From contig CANLII010000002.1 of NCBI GenBank assembly GCA_947491315.1, positions 124,001-188,000 on the forward strand: 64,000 nt of DNA. The letters run 5' to 3'. This document shows positions 46,801-56,071 of the stretch, piece after piece. Under the pieces are notes generated by a model that saw only the letters and a list, made by a program, of their open reading frames with translations, had not been told where the DNA came from and ran no database searches. The stretch's first letter is position 1. Each line of letters starts with the position of its first letter. The position numbers and the translations under genes were made by a program. Origin of the DNA: Ignavibacteria bacterium (GTDB taxonomy: Bacteria; Bacteroidota; Ignavibacteria; Kapaibacteriales; UBA961).

Positions 46801-49800
46801 GTTTGGGGTGGAATTCAGAGATTATTTTCAACCTTCAATACAAACTTTGACACCGAGAATATAGATTTCTTAGAGATGGTTGTTCAATTTGGTCCTGACA
46901 TCAAAGAGACCGAAACTGAGATGTGGGTAGACATTGGACAAATCAGTGAAGACATCATTCCAAACAATACATTGAATACCGAGGACGGCATCACACAGGC
47001 CAGTCCGATTCCGAATAATATCATTGATATTGGAGAAGATGTTGGTATTGATGGTTTGAGTGATGAACAAGAAAAAAGTTCTGCAAATACGAATGAATCA
47101 TATCCATTTCCATTGAATCAAGAAGCAGACCCGGCTCGTGACAACTATTTCTTTGATTTTGCAGCAAGCAGAGATCGTCAAGGACCGGAGCAATTCAAGT
47201 TTTATAATAATTTTGAGAATAATGCTCAGTTATCTGAATCGGGTCAATTCCCCGATCGCGAAATTCTGAACAATAATAATGGCCAGACAATCATGCTGGA
47301 CAATAGTTATTACAGTTATAAAATCAATTTGGACCGCGACCCCAGAAGAAATCCGCAGATCATTGGTACTGGAAATGCGAATAATCCCACTGAAAAGCAA
47401 TGGTTTTTTTATCGTATTCCACTGCGTAGACCAACGCGAGTGGTAGGAAATCCAACATTTGCAAATCTTCAGTATATCCGTATTTGGTTTAAAGGTCAAC
47501 CCATCACCGTGAATATTGCCGAATGGAAATTTACCGGTGGACAATGGATTCGCAATAGTGGATTACAACCGAATGTCACACCCGAAGACAGCATCTTGAG
47601 CGTACAATTCGTGAATGTGGAAGAGAATAGTCGCCTTCCTGATTTGTACACTTTGCCACCGGGCGTTCAAAGACCAAGACAAATCAATAATCCAGATCCT
47701 CTGCAGGATGTTCGTTTGAATGAGCAATCGCTTTCAATAAGTGTGAAAAATCTGCCATCGGGTCAAGATCGCATGGCTGTTCGACTTATGCGAAATCTGG
47801 ATGTGTTTTATTATAAGAAAATGAAATTCTTCCTACATGGCGATGGTTCTATGCCGGCACTCATTCCTTTTGGTGCGGCATCAAAAGGGCAAGCATTTAT
47901 TCGATTCGGAATAGATTCGGCAAATTACTATGAAGTGCGTCGACCTATCATTCAAGGTTGGAGAGACATTGAAGTCGAAGTTGCCAAATTAACAGCACTC
48001 AAAGAAAAGCGCTCTCAGCAAGCCGCAACTTTGCAAATACAGGAAGATATCACGACTCGTTTCATTGATTCTTCCACACAATTCGATCCCGGATTTTCCA
48101 TTCCGATTGAAACACAATATGTGATTAAGGGGAATCCAATTCTCACGCGTATTCAATTCATAGGATTCGGGATTGCCAATCCGACTTCAGGTTCATTCCC
48201 TGAAGATCTATCAACAACCATGTGGGTGAATGAACTTCGACTCATCGACCCGGAAAGTTCCGTTGACTGGGCCGGGATCGGTTCCGCAGAACTCAAATTG
48301 GCGGATTTGGGTACTATCAATGCCACATATAATCAAACAAATCCGAATTTTCACAGACTCGAAGAACGATTCGGGAATCGTAATCAAACCCTGAACTGGA
48401 ATGTGCAGATGCAAGGTACGCTCGAAAAGCTCTTGCCAAAAGAACTCAAGGAAATGCGTATTCCGATTTCCTATTCACATGGTGAAGTTGTAGAGACACC
48501 AATCTTTGCCGCACAAAATGATGTGGGAATAGAGCAGGCGGCACAAGCGGCTTATAATGCCGAATTAACAAGAACAAAAGGTAATATCAGCGAGGCTAAT
48601 CGCGTGAGTGATTCAGTGCGTCGTCGCTCTCAAACCATACGCGTGCAAGATGCATGGGCAATCACAGGATTCAGATTCGGCATACCGATCGATCATTGGC
48701 TCATCAAAGAAACCATCAATAAAATCAATATCAGTTATGATTATTCACAGACCTTCGAGCGCTCCCCCGTTGCGGAAGAACGCTTCAGATGGAATTGGAG
48801 AATGAAAGCTGATTATAATGTGCAATTCCCTTCTTCAATATCTGCAAAACCAATTTCTTGGATCGGAGACATTCCAATTCTTGGGGCATATAAAGATTGG
48901 AAAATCTTCTTCCTGCCTTCAAGTTTTTCGACTTCCGTGCAATTTCAGAGATCAAGAGCAACGGAAAAGTCTCGTTTTTTGACATTTCCAAGTCCAGTCA
49001 TCAGAGATTTTGCCGCCACAAGACAAGCTCAATTCTCATGGAGATTTTCCGAAAATGGCTTGCTGAGTCCGATTCTAGACTATTCATTCACGACAGGTGC
49101 AACGCTTGTTCCGCTTGAACTTGATGAAAATGGTCTTCAAAGAGAAGGCAGCGACTTATTTCGAAGGGTCATTGGCCAAGGAAATGGACTACTCAATTTC
49201 GGCACGAATACGAATCATAATCAAGTTGTCACAATAAATTTCAAACCTCGTTTTCCGGACATTGGAGGTTTGCATAATTTCTTTGACAATACGGGTTCAT
49301 TCTCAACAACCTATACATGGCGCAATCCACTTCAACAGGATACGACTGTTCGAGATGCTGTGAAGCAGGCATCATTCCAGAATACGATTCGCCTCACTTC
49401 AAATCTTAGATTGAAGAGTATGACCGATAAATGGTGGGGTATATCCGCGCAGAAAGGTTCTGACTCCACAAGTGGATTTTTGGGGACGGTCGGAAGAATT
49501 TTTAAAACGATATTCTTTGATTATGAAACGCTCACATTGAATTTCAGACAAGAGAATTCAGCAATCAATCAAGGTGTCCTGGGCGAAACGGGTATGTCGA
49601 ATTTCTGGCGTAGTGCCGTTGGACTCGATGAAACACAGGATTTTGGTCCAAGCACCGCTTATCAGCTTGGTTTGGTGCCTCAACCACATGGAGGATTTCG
49701 ATTGATTCCATCAGGCTCATTTCCATTTTTCAAAGTAGAAACCTTTGATGGAAAAAGGCCGAAGAATTCAATTTTGCCTGATAATTTCTTTCAAAAATCA

Positions 49801-50835
49801 GAATTAGAATTCCGTACGAATCGTCCTCTTTGGACTGGTGCTACGCTTGACATTAATTGGAAATCAGGTTTTGGATTTAACAAAAATCAATTAGATTCAA
49901 CCGACATTGAGGGTAATTCAAGATTCACGAATATCGTGGTGACCTCGAATTTCAATCGCACATATCTTTCATTGCCAAAATTCTTGATGTTTGCTCCTTT
50001 GAATAATTCTATTGAGCGAGTCATTGACTTATACAATGAGCGCAAACCCGGAATCATAGCTCAGTTCCCCACTGATACTTTACGACAAAATCAAGCATTA
50101 CGCGATGCAGTATCTGAATCATTCGAAAAAGGACTCGAAACTCGCATCTTCGCTTTCCTTCCTGATGCATTACAAAAGATTTTACCTGCAATGAATTGGA
50201 CATTGCGTTGGGATGGAGTTGAAAAACTTCCAATCTTTGCCGGTCTTGCAAAACGCGTGACACTTGAGCATGCATATAAATCCACCTATCAAGAAAGTAC
50301 GACGAATACTGATAATGGCATCATTCCGGGATCACAACAGATTCAATCCGGATTCGAACCTTTGATCGGCATGCAATTGACATTCGATGAATCCAAATTG
50401 AAAGGATTACTGACAGGATCTTTACGATTCACCACAAAATCGAATTATTCTTTGCAACCCACATCATCCATTATACAAGGTGAATCCATCACGGATTTAA
50501 CCATGCAAGCAAATTATAATCGTAGAGGATTCAAGACTTCATTCTTTGGTTTGACATTCGACAATGAACTTGAATTTGCATTTCTGGCTACATTCAAGAG
50601 ATCTCTCAGAAGCACATACAATCTATTACAATTGTCAGATCAGGAAGGTCAACGATTGGATGGAAATACGCAGATCATTCTTGAACCATCTGCGAGATAC
50701 GGCATTTCACAAAGAGTGACCGCAAGACTGTTCATGCGCTATGAAACCACGATCAATGAAGGTGCTGCAGCACCAGGTTTCAGTCGATATCAATTCGGTT
50801 TGGATATCCGCATTTCGGTTTCGGGAGGACGATAA
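43810..50835 (+). CDS. sprA: T9SS outer-membrane translocon SprA/Sov
   Basis: A 2341-residue giant that forms the outer-membrane channel of the type IX secretion system, through which folded cargo with C-terminal sorting domains leaves the cell. A signal peptide (~1-26) is followed by the SprA N-terminal region: ISINVAGDVNVRAGWQWDSQ, then LNVTGRIGDKLRLGVDWNTRQQFDLNNRFNIGFSGNEDDIFKRVELGNV. Paired beta-strand repeats continue to the end, and the protein closes with an amphipathic strand (YQFGLDIRISVSGG). A Gln/Asn-rich linker lies near residues 590-615. Five likely cargo genes are in the window. The gene has its own promoter and a GT9 gene starts five bases after its stop. Confidence 0.95.
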   Translation: MQFQIFSFRFFPMALCLLIAGIEVEAYAIRFEHSDLLLAYVRASMMMGQPIADEQDELISQDSTSTSPLPLSGIFSPKRQYRGEYGKDQYRKDPLPPGYSIALQFDSTLSEVRKTESFNDIPTTSGNIISMDDYLALRREKERGRLWDSLVRQYDLKKAMSSSDIASVLSQATGISIPIPPNPLLSIFGKPEISINVAGDVNVRAGWQWDSQKMGTASPFGQTQSGPFFTQDINLNVTGRIGDKLRLGVDWNTRQQFDLNNRFNIGFSGNEDDIFKRVELGNVQFPIPSTLIGGSQALFGIRTDFQFGPLYLKTIASQRRGESRRVNVSGGGTMRQPFRMNAYDYDKKNFFLDTAYFGIWDNYYKAQIPLLQNTPESRKNRVKLLEVYESTVDVQLAAQAAEGIAIDTLSPINRVGALAQFYPKSYVSIPPVAGFTERGKFLKLDQRAYQLDENLGRLTITSLKSDRSYAVAYRIEGETSEPGDDLDYGTISNTVQPTDTLILKLVYRPNMQPGFPVIWKRQMRNIFNIGQSNVSLADLKLNVWYLRANNDSSDVLEGSSDKVVTILGVDRVNNSDGTARPDGLFDLGSPQQQNQQNQMQQTGNTGMGGTTTPPSQLPAQYQQQGSPFFNPIRGEIIFPEREPFDSGLVKYFAKVGSPQAANRFRYTQVYKEIVEIAKRATDRDRFIITGEATGMMNTGGGKISLGAFNLAPGSVRVNLDGAPLKENVDYYVEYFTGQVTLTNPRASLPNANLSIEYEQNDLFNLATRTLVGLRADMQAFKRRNGSANVGMTFMMFDQAMLFDRVRVNEEPVSNTMIGFDGNMNLNLDFLTKALDAMPFYDTKAPSSLTLRGEIAAMLPTPNKRTSDIPSDNGAAVAYVDDFEGAQRSISLGLTPQQWSHCAVPDDPTLWDDPLSKTGNFYRAKTFWYQNFIGATPLLEVYPNRDTRGRLTTINDLKIRFEGKERGIYNRNPQFIDKLNPTYDSLFHDQYLANIQPRVWGGIQRLFSTFNTNFDTENIDFLEMVVQFGPDIKETETEMWVDIGQISEDIIPNNTLNTEDGITQASPIPNNIIDIGEDVGIDGLSDEQEKSSANTNESYPFPLNQEADPARDNYFFDFAASRDRQGPEQFKFYNNFENNAQLSESGQFPDREILNNNNGQTIMLDNSYYSYKINLDRDPRRNPQIIGTGNANNPTEKQWFFYRIPLRRPTRVVGNPTFANLQYIRIWFKGQPITVNIAEWKFTGGQWIRNSGLQPNVTPEDSILSVQFVNVEENSRLPDLYTLPPGVQRPRQINNPDPLQDVRLNEQSLSISVKNLPSGQDRMAVRLMRNLDVFYYKKMKFFLHGDGSMPALIPFGAASKGQAFIRFGIDSANYYEVRRPIIQGWRDIEVEVAKLTALKEKRSQQAATLQIQEDITTRFIDSSTQFDPGFSIPIETQYVIKGNPILTRIQFIGFGIANPTSGSFPEDLSTTMWVNELRLIDPESSVDWAGIGSAELKLADLGTINATYNQTNPNFHRLEERFGNRNQTLNWNVQMQGTLEKLLPKELKEMRIPISYSHGEVVETPIFAAQNDVGIEQAAQAAYNAELTRTKGNISEANRVSDSVRRRSQTIRVQDAWAITGFRFGIPIDHWLIKETINKINISYDYSQTFERSPVAEERFRWNWRMKADYNVQFPSSISAKPISWIGDIPILGAYKDWKIFFLPSSFSTSVQFQRSRATEKSRFLTFPSPVIRDFAATRQAQFSWRFSENGLLSPILDYSFTTGATLVPLELDENGLQREGSDLFRRVIGQGNGLLNFGTNTNHNQVVTINFKPRFPDIGGLHNFFDNTGSFSTTYTWRNPLQQDTTVRDAVKQASFQNTIRLTSNLRLKSMTDKWWGISAQKGSDSTSGFLGTVGRIFKTIFFDYETLTLNFRQENSAINQGVLGETGMSNFWRSAVGLDETQDFGPSTAYQLGLVPQPHGGFRLIPSGSFPFFKVETFDGKRPKNSILPDNFFQKSELEFRTNRPLWTGATLDINWKSGFGFNKNQLDSTDIEGNSRFTNIVVTSNFNRTYLSLPKFLMFAPLNNSIERVIDLYNERKPGIIAQFPTDTLRQNQALRDAVSESFEKGLETRIFAFLPDALQKILPAMNWTLRWDGVEKLPIFAGLAKRVTLEHAYKSTYQESTTNTDNGIIPGSQQIQSGFEPLIGMQLTFDESKLKGLLTGSLRFTTKSNYSLQPTSSIIQGESITDLTMQANYNRRGFKTSFFGLTFDNELEFAFLATFKRSLRSTYNLLQLSDQEGQRLDGNTQIILEPSARYGISQRVTARLFMRYETTINEGAAAPGFSRYQFGLDIRISVSGGR

Positions 50836-50839
50836 AGGG

Positions 50840-51967
50840 ATGATGAGATTCTTAAAAATAGTAGAACATTTCATCAGAAGAAAAATAAACAATTCAGATA
50901 AAGTATTCCATGGACATTTAATTCAAAATATCAATGATGCTATACCTTTAGCTCCTGATTGTAAAATTGCCATACTGAGAATAGATAAGTTTGGTGATAT
51001 GATTGTCACTCTTCCAATCATAAGAGAAATTCGAAAAAATTTTCCTAATGCCACTATAGATATTATACTTGGAAAATCAAATAAGAATTTGACTTCAAAT
51101 GCTTTGATGTATGCCAACTCAGTTCTGTATTATGATAAAACGTTGTTTGGTTTGATAAAACTTCTCCATCGTATACGAAAATCAAAGTATGACATCTGCA
51201 TAGATCCCCTAGATAATCCAAGTATTACATCCGGAAATATCTGCTACTTTTCCAATGCAAGGGCTAAGGTTGGTTTATATAAAAGCAATGCAAGGAAGTA
51301 TACTCACTGCATAATTCCAAAAGATAGAATGCAAGTACATATCGTTGAAAGAACAGCGCAAGTACTATTGGCTTTTGGCATTGACCCTGAAGTTACTACT
51401 TTGGATTGTGAATTCCCTTTGGAAGCCTCAATCAAAGAACAGACTATCAACATATTGAGGGATACTATTGATCTTCATACACCTGTGATTGCGGTTAATA
51501 CCACAGGAAGTGTTTCAAGCAGAACGATGAGCGAACATTTTGCATTAAGACTGTATGAAGAACTGATTGTGAAAGCACAAATGCTAAATGCACAAGTACT
51601 TTTTTTTGGCCCTGAATCAGAAAAAGAAAAACTGCAATCGCTTCAAAAAAGTACAGGATGTCTCATTGCCCCCTTTTCTCATTCATTCAATGAATATGCT
51701 GCGATGTTGAAATGTGCTTCATTAATAATCTCCCCTGATACTTCTGCAGTTCATCTGGCTGCTTCATGGAAAAGGCCTATAATTTGCTTGTTCTGTAAAG
51801 ATAATACAGGAACAGCCTTGTGGACACCTTACAAAACGCTTCATGAAACAGTTGTTTCATCTACATATTCAATCAATGATATTGAGATTTCCATCATTAT
51901 TGATAGTGTCAATAACATATGTACTTCAACTCCGCTACTTTCCGCAGAAGAAGCACTACATTCTTGA
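50840..51967 (+). CDS. Glycosyltransferase family 9 (heptosyltransferase-like), second copy
   Basis: The ATG at 50840 follows AAAGGG and is five bases after the sprA stop; a longer frame would run inside sprA. The 375-residue product has the GT9 marks IAILRIDKFGDMIVTLPIIREI (residues ~38-59) and ISPDTSAVHLAASWKRPIICLF near the C-terminus. Overall layout is like the GT9 at 11073, and the gene is similarly rich in A and T. It probably adds a sugar to LPS. Coupling to sprA may link the translocon to the surface LPS to which many T9SS cargos are attached; that link is inference. Confidence 0.87.
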   Translation: MMRFLKIVEHFIRRKINNSDKVFHGHLIQNINDAIPLAPDCKIAILRIDKFGDMIVTLPIIREIRKNFPNATIDIILGKSNKNLTSNALMYANSVLYYDKTLFGLIKLLHRIRKSKYDICIDPLDNPSITSGNICYFSNARAKVGLYKSNARKYTHCIIPKDRMQVHIVERTAQVLLAFGIDPEVTTLDCEFPLEASIKEQTINILRDTIDLHTPVIAVNTTGSVSSRTMSEHFALRLYEELIVKAQMLNAQVLFFGPESEKEKLQSLQKSTGCLIAPFSHSFNEYAAMLKCASLIISPDTSAVHLAASWKRPIICLFCKDNTGTALWTPYKTLHETVVSSTYSINDIEISIIIDSVNNICTSTPLLSAEEALHS

Positions 51968-51972
51968 GTGTT

Positions 51973-53403
51973 TCAATACATCGGTATTCTTCTTTCTTCA
52001 TACTCATGATGAGCATAAACAGCGGCGCCAAGAATCATTGAATGGATTTCTTTAGGGATTTCACCGGACCAATATTTTGACACAAATGCAGTTGAATACT
52101 CGCCTGTTCTGAATGGCTCGGAATGTAATGTGAATTGGCAGAATGGTATTGTTGTGCGGAGTCCTGCCAAATGATATGATTTCAAAGCATCTAGTGTTTT
52201 TTCGATTGCTTCTTGTCTATCCTTTCCATGACAAATCAATTTCGCAACCATTGAATCATAATTCACAGATACCTCAAATCCGGCAAATAAAGCGGTATCA
52301 TTCCGAATTCCCTCGCCTTCGGGTAACTCAACATAATGTGCGATGCCGGTTTCAGGCAAGAAATCATTATAGACATCTTCGGCACAAATGCGACATTCAA
52401 TGGCATGTCCTTTCGGCTCGAGATCTTGTTGATAGATTGCAAGTTTTTCACCGAATGCAATGCGTAATTGTTGCTCAACCAAATCTATGCCTGTCACCAT
52501 TTCCGTAATGGGATGCTCAACCTGCAAACGCGTATTTACTTCCATGAAGTAGAAATTTCCAAATGCATCAAGCAAGAATTCCAATGTTCCAGCATTGGTA
52601 TATCCTGATGTTGCAACAAGTCTTGCCGCGGCTTCACCCATTTTTGCTCTGATTTCAGGAGTTACCGCAGTTGACGGTGATTCTTCCACCACTTTCTGAT
52701 GTCTTCTTTGCACAGAACATTCTCTTTCCGGGAAATAGAGTATTGTTCCATATTGATCTGCCAAGATTTGAATTTCAATATGTCTTGGAGATACGATGAA
52801 TTTCTCGATGAACACTCTATCATCACCGAATGATGCCAGTGCCTCACCTTGTGCTGCTTGCAATCCGGCCAAAAGTCCACTTGGTTCTTCAATTAGTCTC
52901 ATTCCTTTACCACCACCACCTGCAGCAGCTTTCAATAGAACCGGATATCCAATGTTTTCTGCGATGATTGCAATCTTTTCAGGATCAGAAATTGCCCCAT
53001 CCGAACCTGGTGAAATAGGAACTTGTGCTTTGATAGCCAATGCTCTTGCTTCTGTCTTGTCTCCAAGTGCATGAATCGCTTCAGGAGAAGGACCGATGAA
53101 AATCAAACCAGCATCTGTAACAGCTTTTGCGAATTGTGCATTTTCGGATAAGAATCCATATCCTGGATGTATTGCCTGAGCACCTGTTTTCAAAGCAGCA
53201 TCAATGATTTTATCAATCACCAGATAGCTTTCTCGCGGCGTTGCTCCGCCAATATTAACAGCTTCATCTGCCATTTGCACATGCATTGCATTGGCATCCG
53301 GAAGAGAATACACTGCAACTGTGGCAATATTCATTCTTTTGCAAGTATCTATGATGCGAAGAGCAATCTCACCGCGATTGGCTATCAAAATTTTGGAAAA
53401 CAT
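51973..53403 (-). CDS. accC: Biotin carboxylase subunit (acetyl/propionyl-CoA carboxylase)
   Basis: It carboxylates biotin with ATP and bicarbonate. The N-terminal FSKILIANRGEIALRII, the ATP-grasp motif KAAAGGGGKGMRLI (residues ~157-170), ERECSVQRRHQKVVEESPS, and EVNTRLQVEHPITEMVTGIDLV are all intact. At 476 residues it is a stand-alone biotin carboxylase without a BCCP domain, a little longer than typical AccC. No accB or carboxyltransferase is adjacent, so it could serve acetyl-CoA, propionyl-CoA or pyruvate carboxylase. It converges with the GT9 gene. Confidence 0.92.
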   Translation of the reverse strand: MFSKILIANRGEIALRIIDTCKRMNIATVAVYSLPDANAMHVQMADEAVNIGGATPRESYLVIDKIIDAALKTGAQAIHPGYGFLSENAQFAKAVTDAGLIFIGPSPEAIHALGDKTEARALAIKAQVPISPGSDGAISDPEKIAIIAENIGYPVLLKAAAGGGGKGMRLIEEPSGLLAGLQAAQGEALASFGDDRVFIEKFIVSPRHIEIQILADQYGTILYFPERECSVQRRHQKVVEESPSTAVTPEIRAKMGEAAARLVATSGYTNAGTLEFLLDAFGNFYFMEVNTRLQVEHPITEMVTGIDLVEQQLRIAFGEKLAIYQQDLEPKGHAIECRICAEDVYNDFLPETGIAHYVELPEGEGIRNDTALFAGFEVSVNYDSMVAKLICHGKDRQEAIEKTLDALKSYHLAGLRTTIPFCQFTLHSEPFRTGEYSTAFVSKYWSGEIPKEIHSMILGAAVYAHHEYEERRIPMY

Positions 53404-53495
53404 GGCAAATCAGAATAAAAGTGAATGATTGAAGTATCAAGCATTGCAAATTACGAAAGTCAAGCTTGAAACTTGTCTTTACAGTACCGAAATGA

Positions 53496-53526
53496 TTGTC
53501 AACACGAGAAATAATCTCTAATTTGT
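53496..53526 (+). promoter_or_regulatory. Possible promoter of the 53567 gene cluster
   Basis: TTG (53496-53498) is followed after 20 bases by TAATTTGT (53519-53526), a near match to TAnnTTTG shifted by one base. It lies 40 bases before the ATG of the fusion gene. Confidence 0.4.
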
Positions 53527-53566
53527 CCACTCTATCTGAATCGCATATCACAATCACTACAATACA

Positions 53567-56071
53567 ATGAATAAAGCCGTCATAATGGCCGGTGGTTTCG
53601 GCACAAGATTAAGACCACTCACCATGAGCATACCTAAGCCGATGGTACCTCTTGCCAATATTCCCATGATGGAACATATTGTGAATCTCTTGAAAAAACA
53701 CGGGATTACAGACATCACGGCCTTATTGTATTATCAACCCGAATCAATAAAGGAGTATTTTGGGGATGGTTCCGCTTTTGGTATCACAATGAACTATGTG
53801 CAAGCAGATGCTGATTATGGAACCGCAGGAAGCGTTCGTAATGCCGCAAAGGATTTCAATGAACCCATTTTGGTGATGAGTGGTGATGTATTAACCGATA
53901 TTGATATTTCATCCGCAATTGCATTTCATAAAGAACAACAATCTCAGGCGACGATATTATTGACAAGAGTCAATGACCCTTTGCATTATGGCATCGTGAT
54001 GACAGACATGCACGGAAGAATCACACGCTTTTTGGAGAAACCTTCTTGGGGCGAAGTATTTACCGATACCATCAACTCCGGCATGTATATATTGGAACCT
54101 GAAATCTTTGGACTCATTCCACCCGATAGAGAATATGATTTCGGTAAAGATTTATTTCCCCATTTACTCAGATCAGACATGAATCTCTTTGGGTATATCA
54201 CGACGGGATATTGGAAAGATATCGGTAATCTGCATGAATATCAGAGTGCTTGTCAGGATATCTTGGAATACAATGTTGCGATTGACTTCAAAGGAAGCAC
54301 ATCAGAACATGGACTCATTGGAGAACACTGCAATATTTCTGAGTCAGTGCAGTGGAGCGGAAGATCAATCATTGGGGATGGAGTCAGCATTGGACCCAAT
54401 TCCTCCATTCATCAGTGCATCATTGGCAATGATGTCAATATAGGTGCCGGAACACAGTTAAGCAATTGCATCATTTGGAATAATGTTCAACTTGGTGATC
54501 GCATCATGGCAAGTTATGATGTGATTTGCAATAACACTTCCATCGGCAATGGCGTAACGATCAATGAACAGGTCTTTATCGCAGAACATTGTCATATAGG
54601 CAATGGATCACATCTGTCTTCCAATATCAAATTATGGCCAAAAAAGCATATTGAAGAAGGTGCTATTGTCAATCGCTCCCTCGTGCAAGAAGAGCGTTGG
54701 CTGAGAGAACTCATCACTGATTCACGCATTTCGGGTCTTGCGAATATCGACATCAATCCAGAATTCTCTGCAAAGCTCGGAACCTCCATCGGGAATGCAC
54801 TTGGCATGCATGCAACAGTCGTTGCAAGTCGCGATGCTGATGCCGCATCACGAATGATACATCGATCTTTGATTTCAGGACTTATGAGTGCAGGAATCAC
54901 CGTTCGTGATTTGCAAGTGACACCAATTCCTCAAGCCAGACAAGATCTGAAAGCAGGAACTGCAAATGCTGGGTTTCATGTGAGAAGGTCGATTCGGAAA
55001 CCCAATACGATTGATATCATTTTATTCAATGATGATGGTCGAGATATTCCTCATTCGACATCCAAAACAATTGAACGATTTTTCTTTGGAGAGGATATCA
55101 AGAGGGTACCCTATAATGAAGTTGGCAGTATCATCTTTCCTGAAAGAAGCAATGAAACATATGCCATGAGATTTATCGGTGCGCTTGATGTACAGAATAT
55201 CAAAAAACATGCGCATCGAGTATTGATTGATTATTCCAATGGATTGGCATCCACAACATTTCCGGTTCTCCTTGGATCACTTGGAGTACATGTGGTTGCA
55301 GTGAATAGTTATGTTGATACTGCCGAAGGTTTTTCAGATGACAGAACAGATGCAGAAGCCGCGGAGACCAGTGATATCATTCGATCACTCGGCTATGAAT
55401 TTGGTTTTAAAATCGATGCCTCTGCTGAGAAGATTGCAGTGGTTGATGCTGATGGACAATGGTTTCAACCGAATAGATTATTGACAATACTCACGAAATT
55501 ATTCATGGAAGCTCATCGTGACAGAGAGCCATATGCAATAGCAGTACCAATGCTAGCCAGTACGGATATTGAGCTGATAGCAAAAGATCATGATATTGAA
55601 GTGATTCGAATCAAGAATAGTCATTCAGCGATGATGGAATCCACAAAAAATCGCAATGTTTTGTTCTCGGGTGATACAAGAGGAAGATTCATATTTACGG
55701 ATTATTTATTTGCTTCCGATGGAATGTTCTCTCTGGCAAAATGTCTGGATATGCTCGCAAAAACGGGATTGACATTCTCTGGTCTACATCAGCAATTACC
55801 CTATCGCTCACGCATGCATCATACGATACCATGTCCTTGGGAGAAGAAAGGAATTGTCATGAGAAAAGCCATGGAATGTACTGAGAAGATGGATAGAACA
55901 TTGATTGATGGCATCACGGTACACAATACGGATTCCACTATTGTATTGTTTCCCGACAAAGAAAGACCCGCCTTCATCGTAGCGGTGGAAGCATCTTCCG
56001 ATACATCGGCAATGCACATCGCCGAAGAGTATAAGCAATTGATCACAAATTGGGCTGAAACTCAATCATGA
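53567..56071 (+). CDS. Mannose-1-phosphate guanylyltransferase / phosphomannomutase-like fusion
   Basis: 834 residues in three parts. First is a nucleotidyltransferase domain (~1-230; MAGGFGTRLRPLT). Next is a left-handed beta-helix of hexapeptide repeats (~250-365; IGDGVSIGPNSSI). Last is a phosphohexomutase-like region (~385-834; KLGTSIGNALG, GRFIFTDYLFASDG). The mutase active loop TASHNP with its phospho-Ser is replaced near residue 469 by GFHVRRS, so that domain should not work as a normal mutase. The same state is known in other fused bacterial GDP-mannose pyrophosphorylases. It is a second GDP-mannose-type enzyme besides manC. The ATGA overlap with the GH27 gene indicates coupling. Confidence 0.87.
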   Translation: MNKAVIMAGGFGTRLRPLTMSIPKPMVPLANIPMMEHIVNLLKKHGITDITALLYYQPESIKEYFGDGSAFGITMNYVQADADYGTAGSVRNAAKDFNEPILVMSGDVLTDIDISSAIAFHKEQQSQATILLTRVNDPLHYGIVMTDMHGRITRFLEKPSWGEVFTDTINSGMYILEPEIFGLIPPDREYDFGKDLFPHLLRSDMNLFGYITTGYWKDIGNLHEYQSACQDILEYNVAIDFKGSTSEHGLIGEHCNISESVQWSGRSIIGDGVSIGPNSSIHQCIIGNDVNIGAGTQLSNCIIWNNVQLGDRIMASYDVICNNTSIGNGVTINEQVFIAEHCHIGNGSHLSSNIKLWPKKHIEEGAIVNRSLVQEERWLRELITDSRISGLANIDINPEFSAKLGTSIGNALGMHATVVASRDADAASRMIHRSLISGLMSAGITVRDLQVTPIPQARQDLKAGTANAGFHVRRSIRKPNTIDIILFNDDGRDIPHSTSKTIERFFFGEDIKRVPYNEVGSIIFPERSNETYAMRFIGALDVQNIKKHAHRVLIDYSNGLASTTFPVLLGSLGVHVVAVNSYVDTAEGFSDDRTDAEAAETSDIIRSLGYEFGFKIDASAEKIAVVDADGQWFQPNRLLTILTKLFMEAHRDREPYAIAVPMLASTDIELIAKDHDIEVIRIKNSHSAMMESTKNRNVLFSGDTRGRFIFTDYLFASDGMFSLAKCLDMLAKTGLTFSGLHQQLPYRSRMHHTIPCPWEKKGIVMRKAMECTEKMDRTLIDGITVHNTDSTIVLFPDKERPAFIVAVEASSDTSAMHIAEEYKQLITNWAETQS

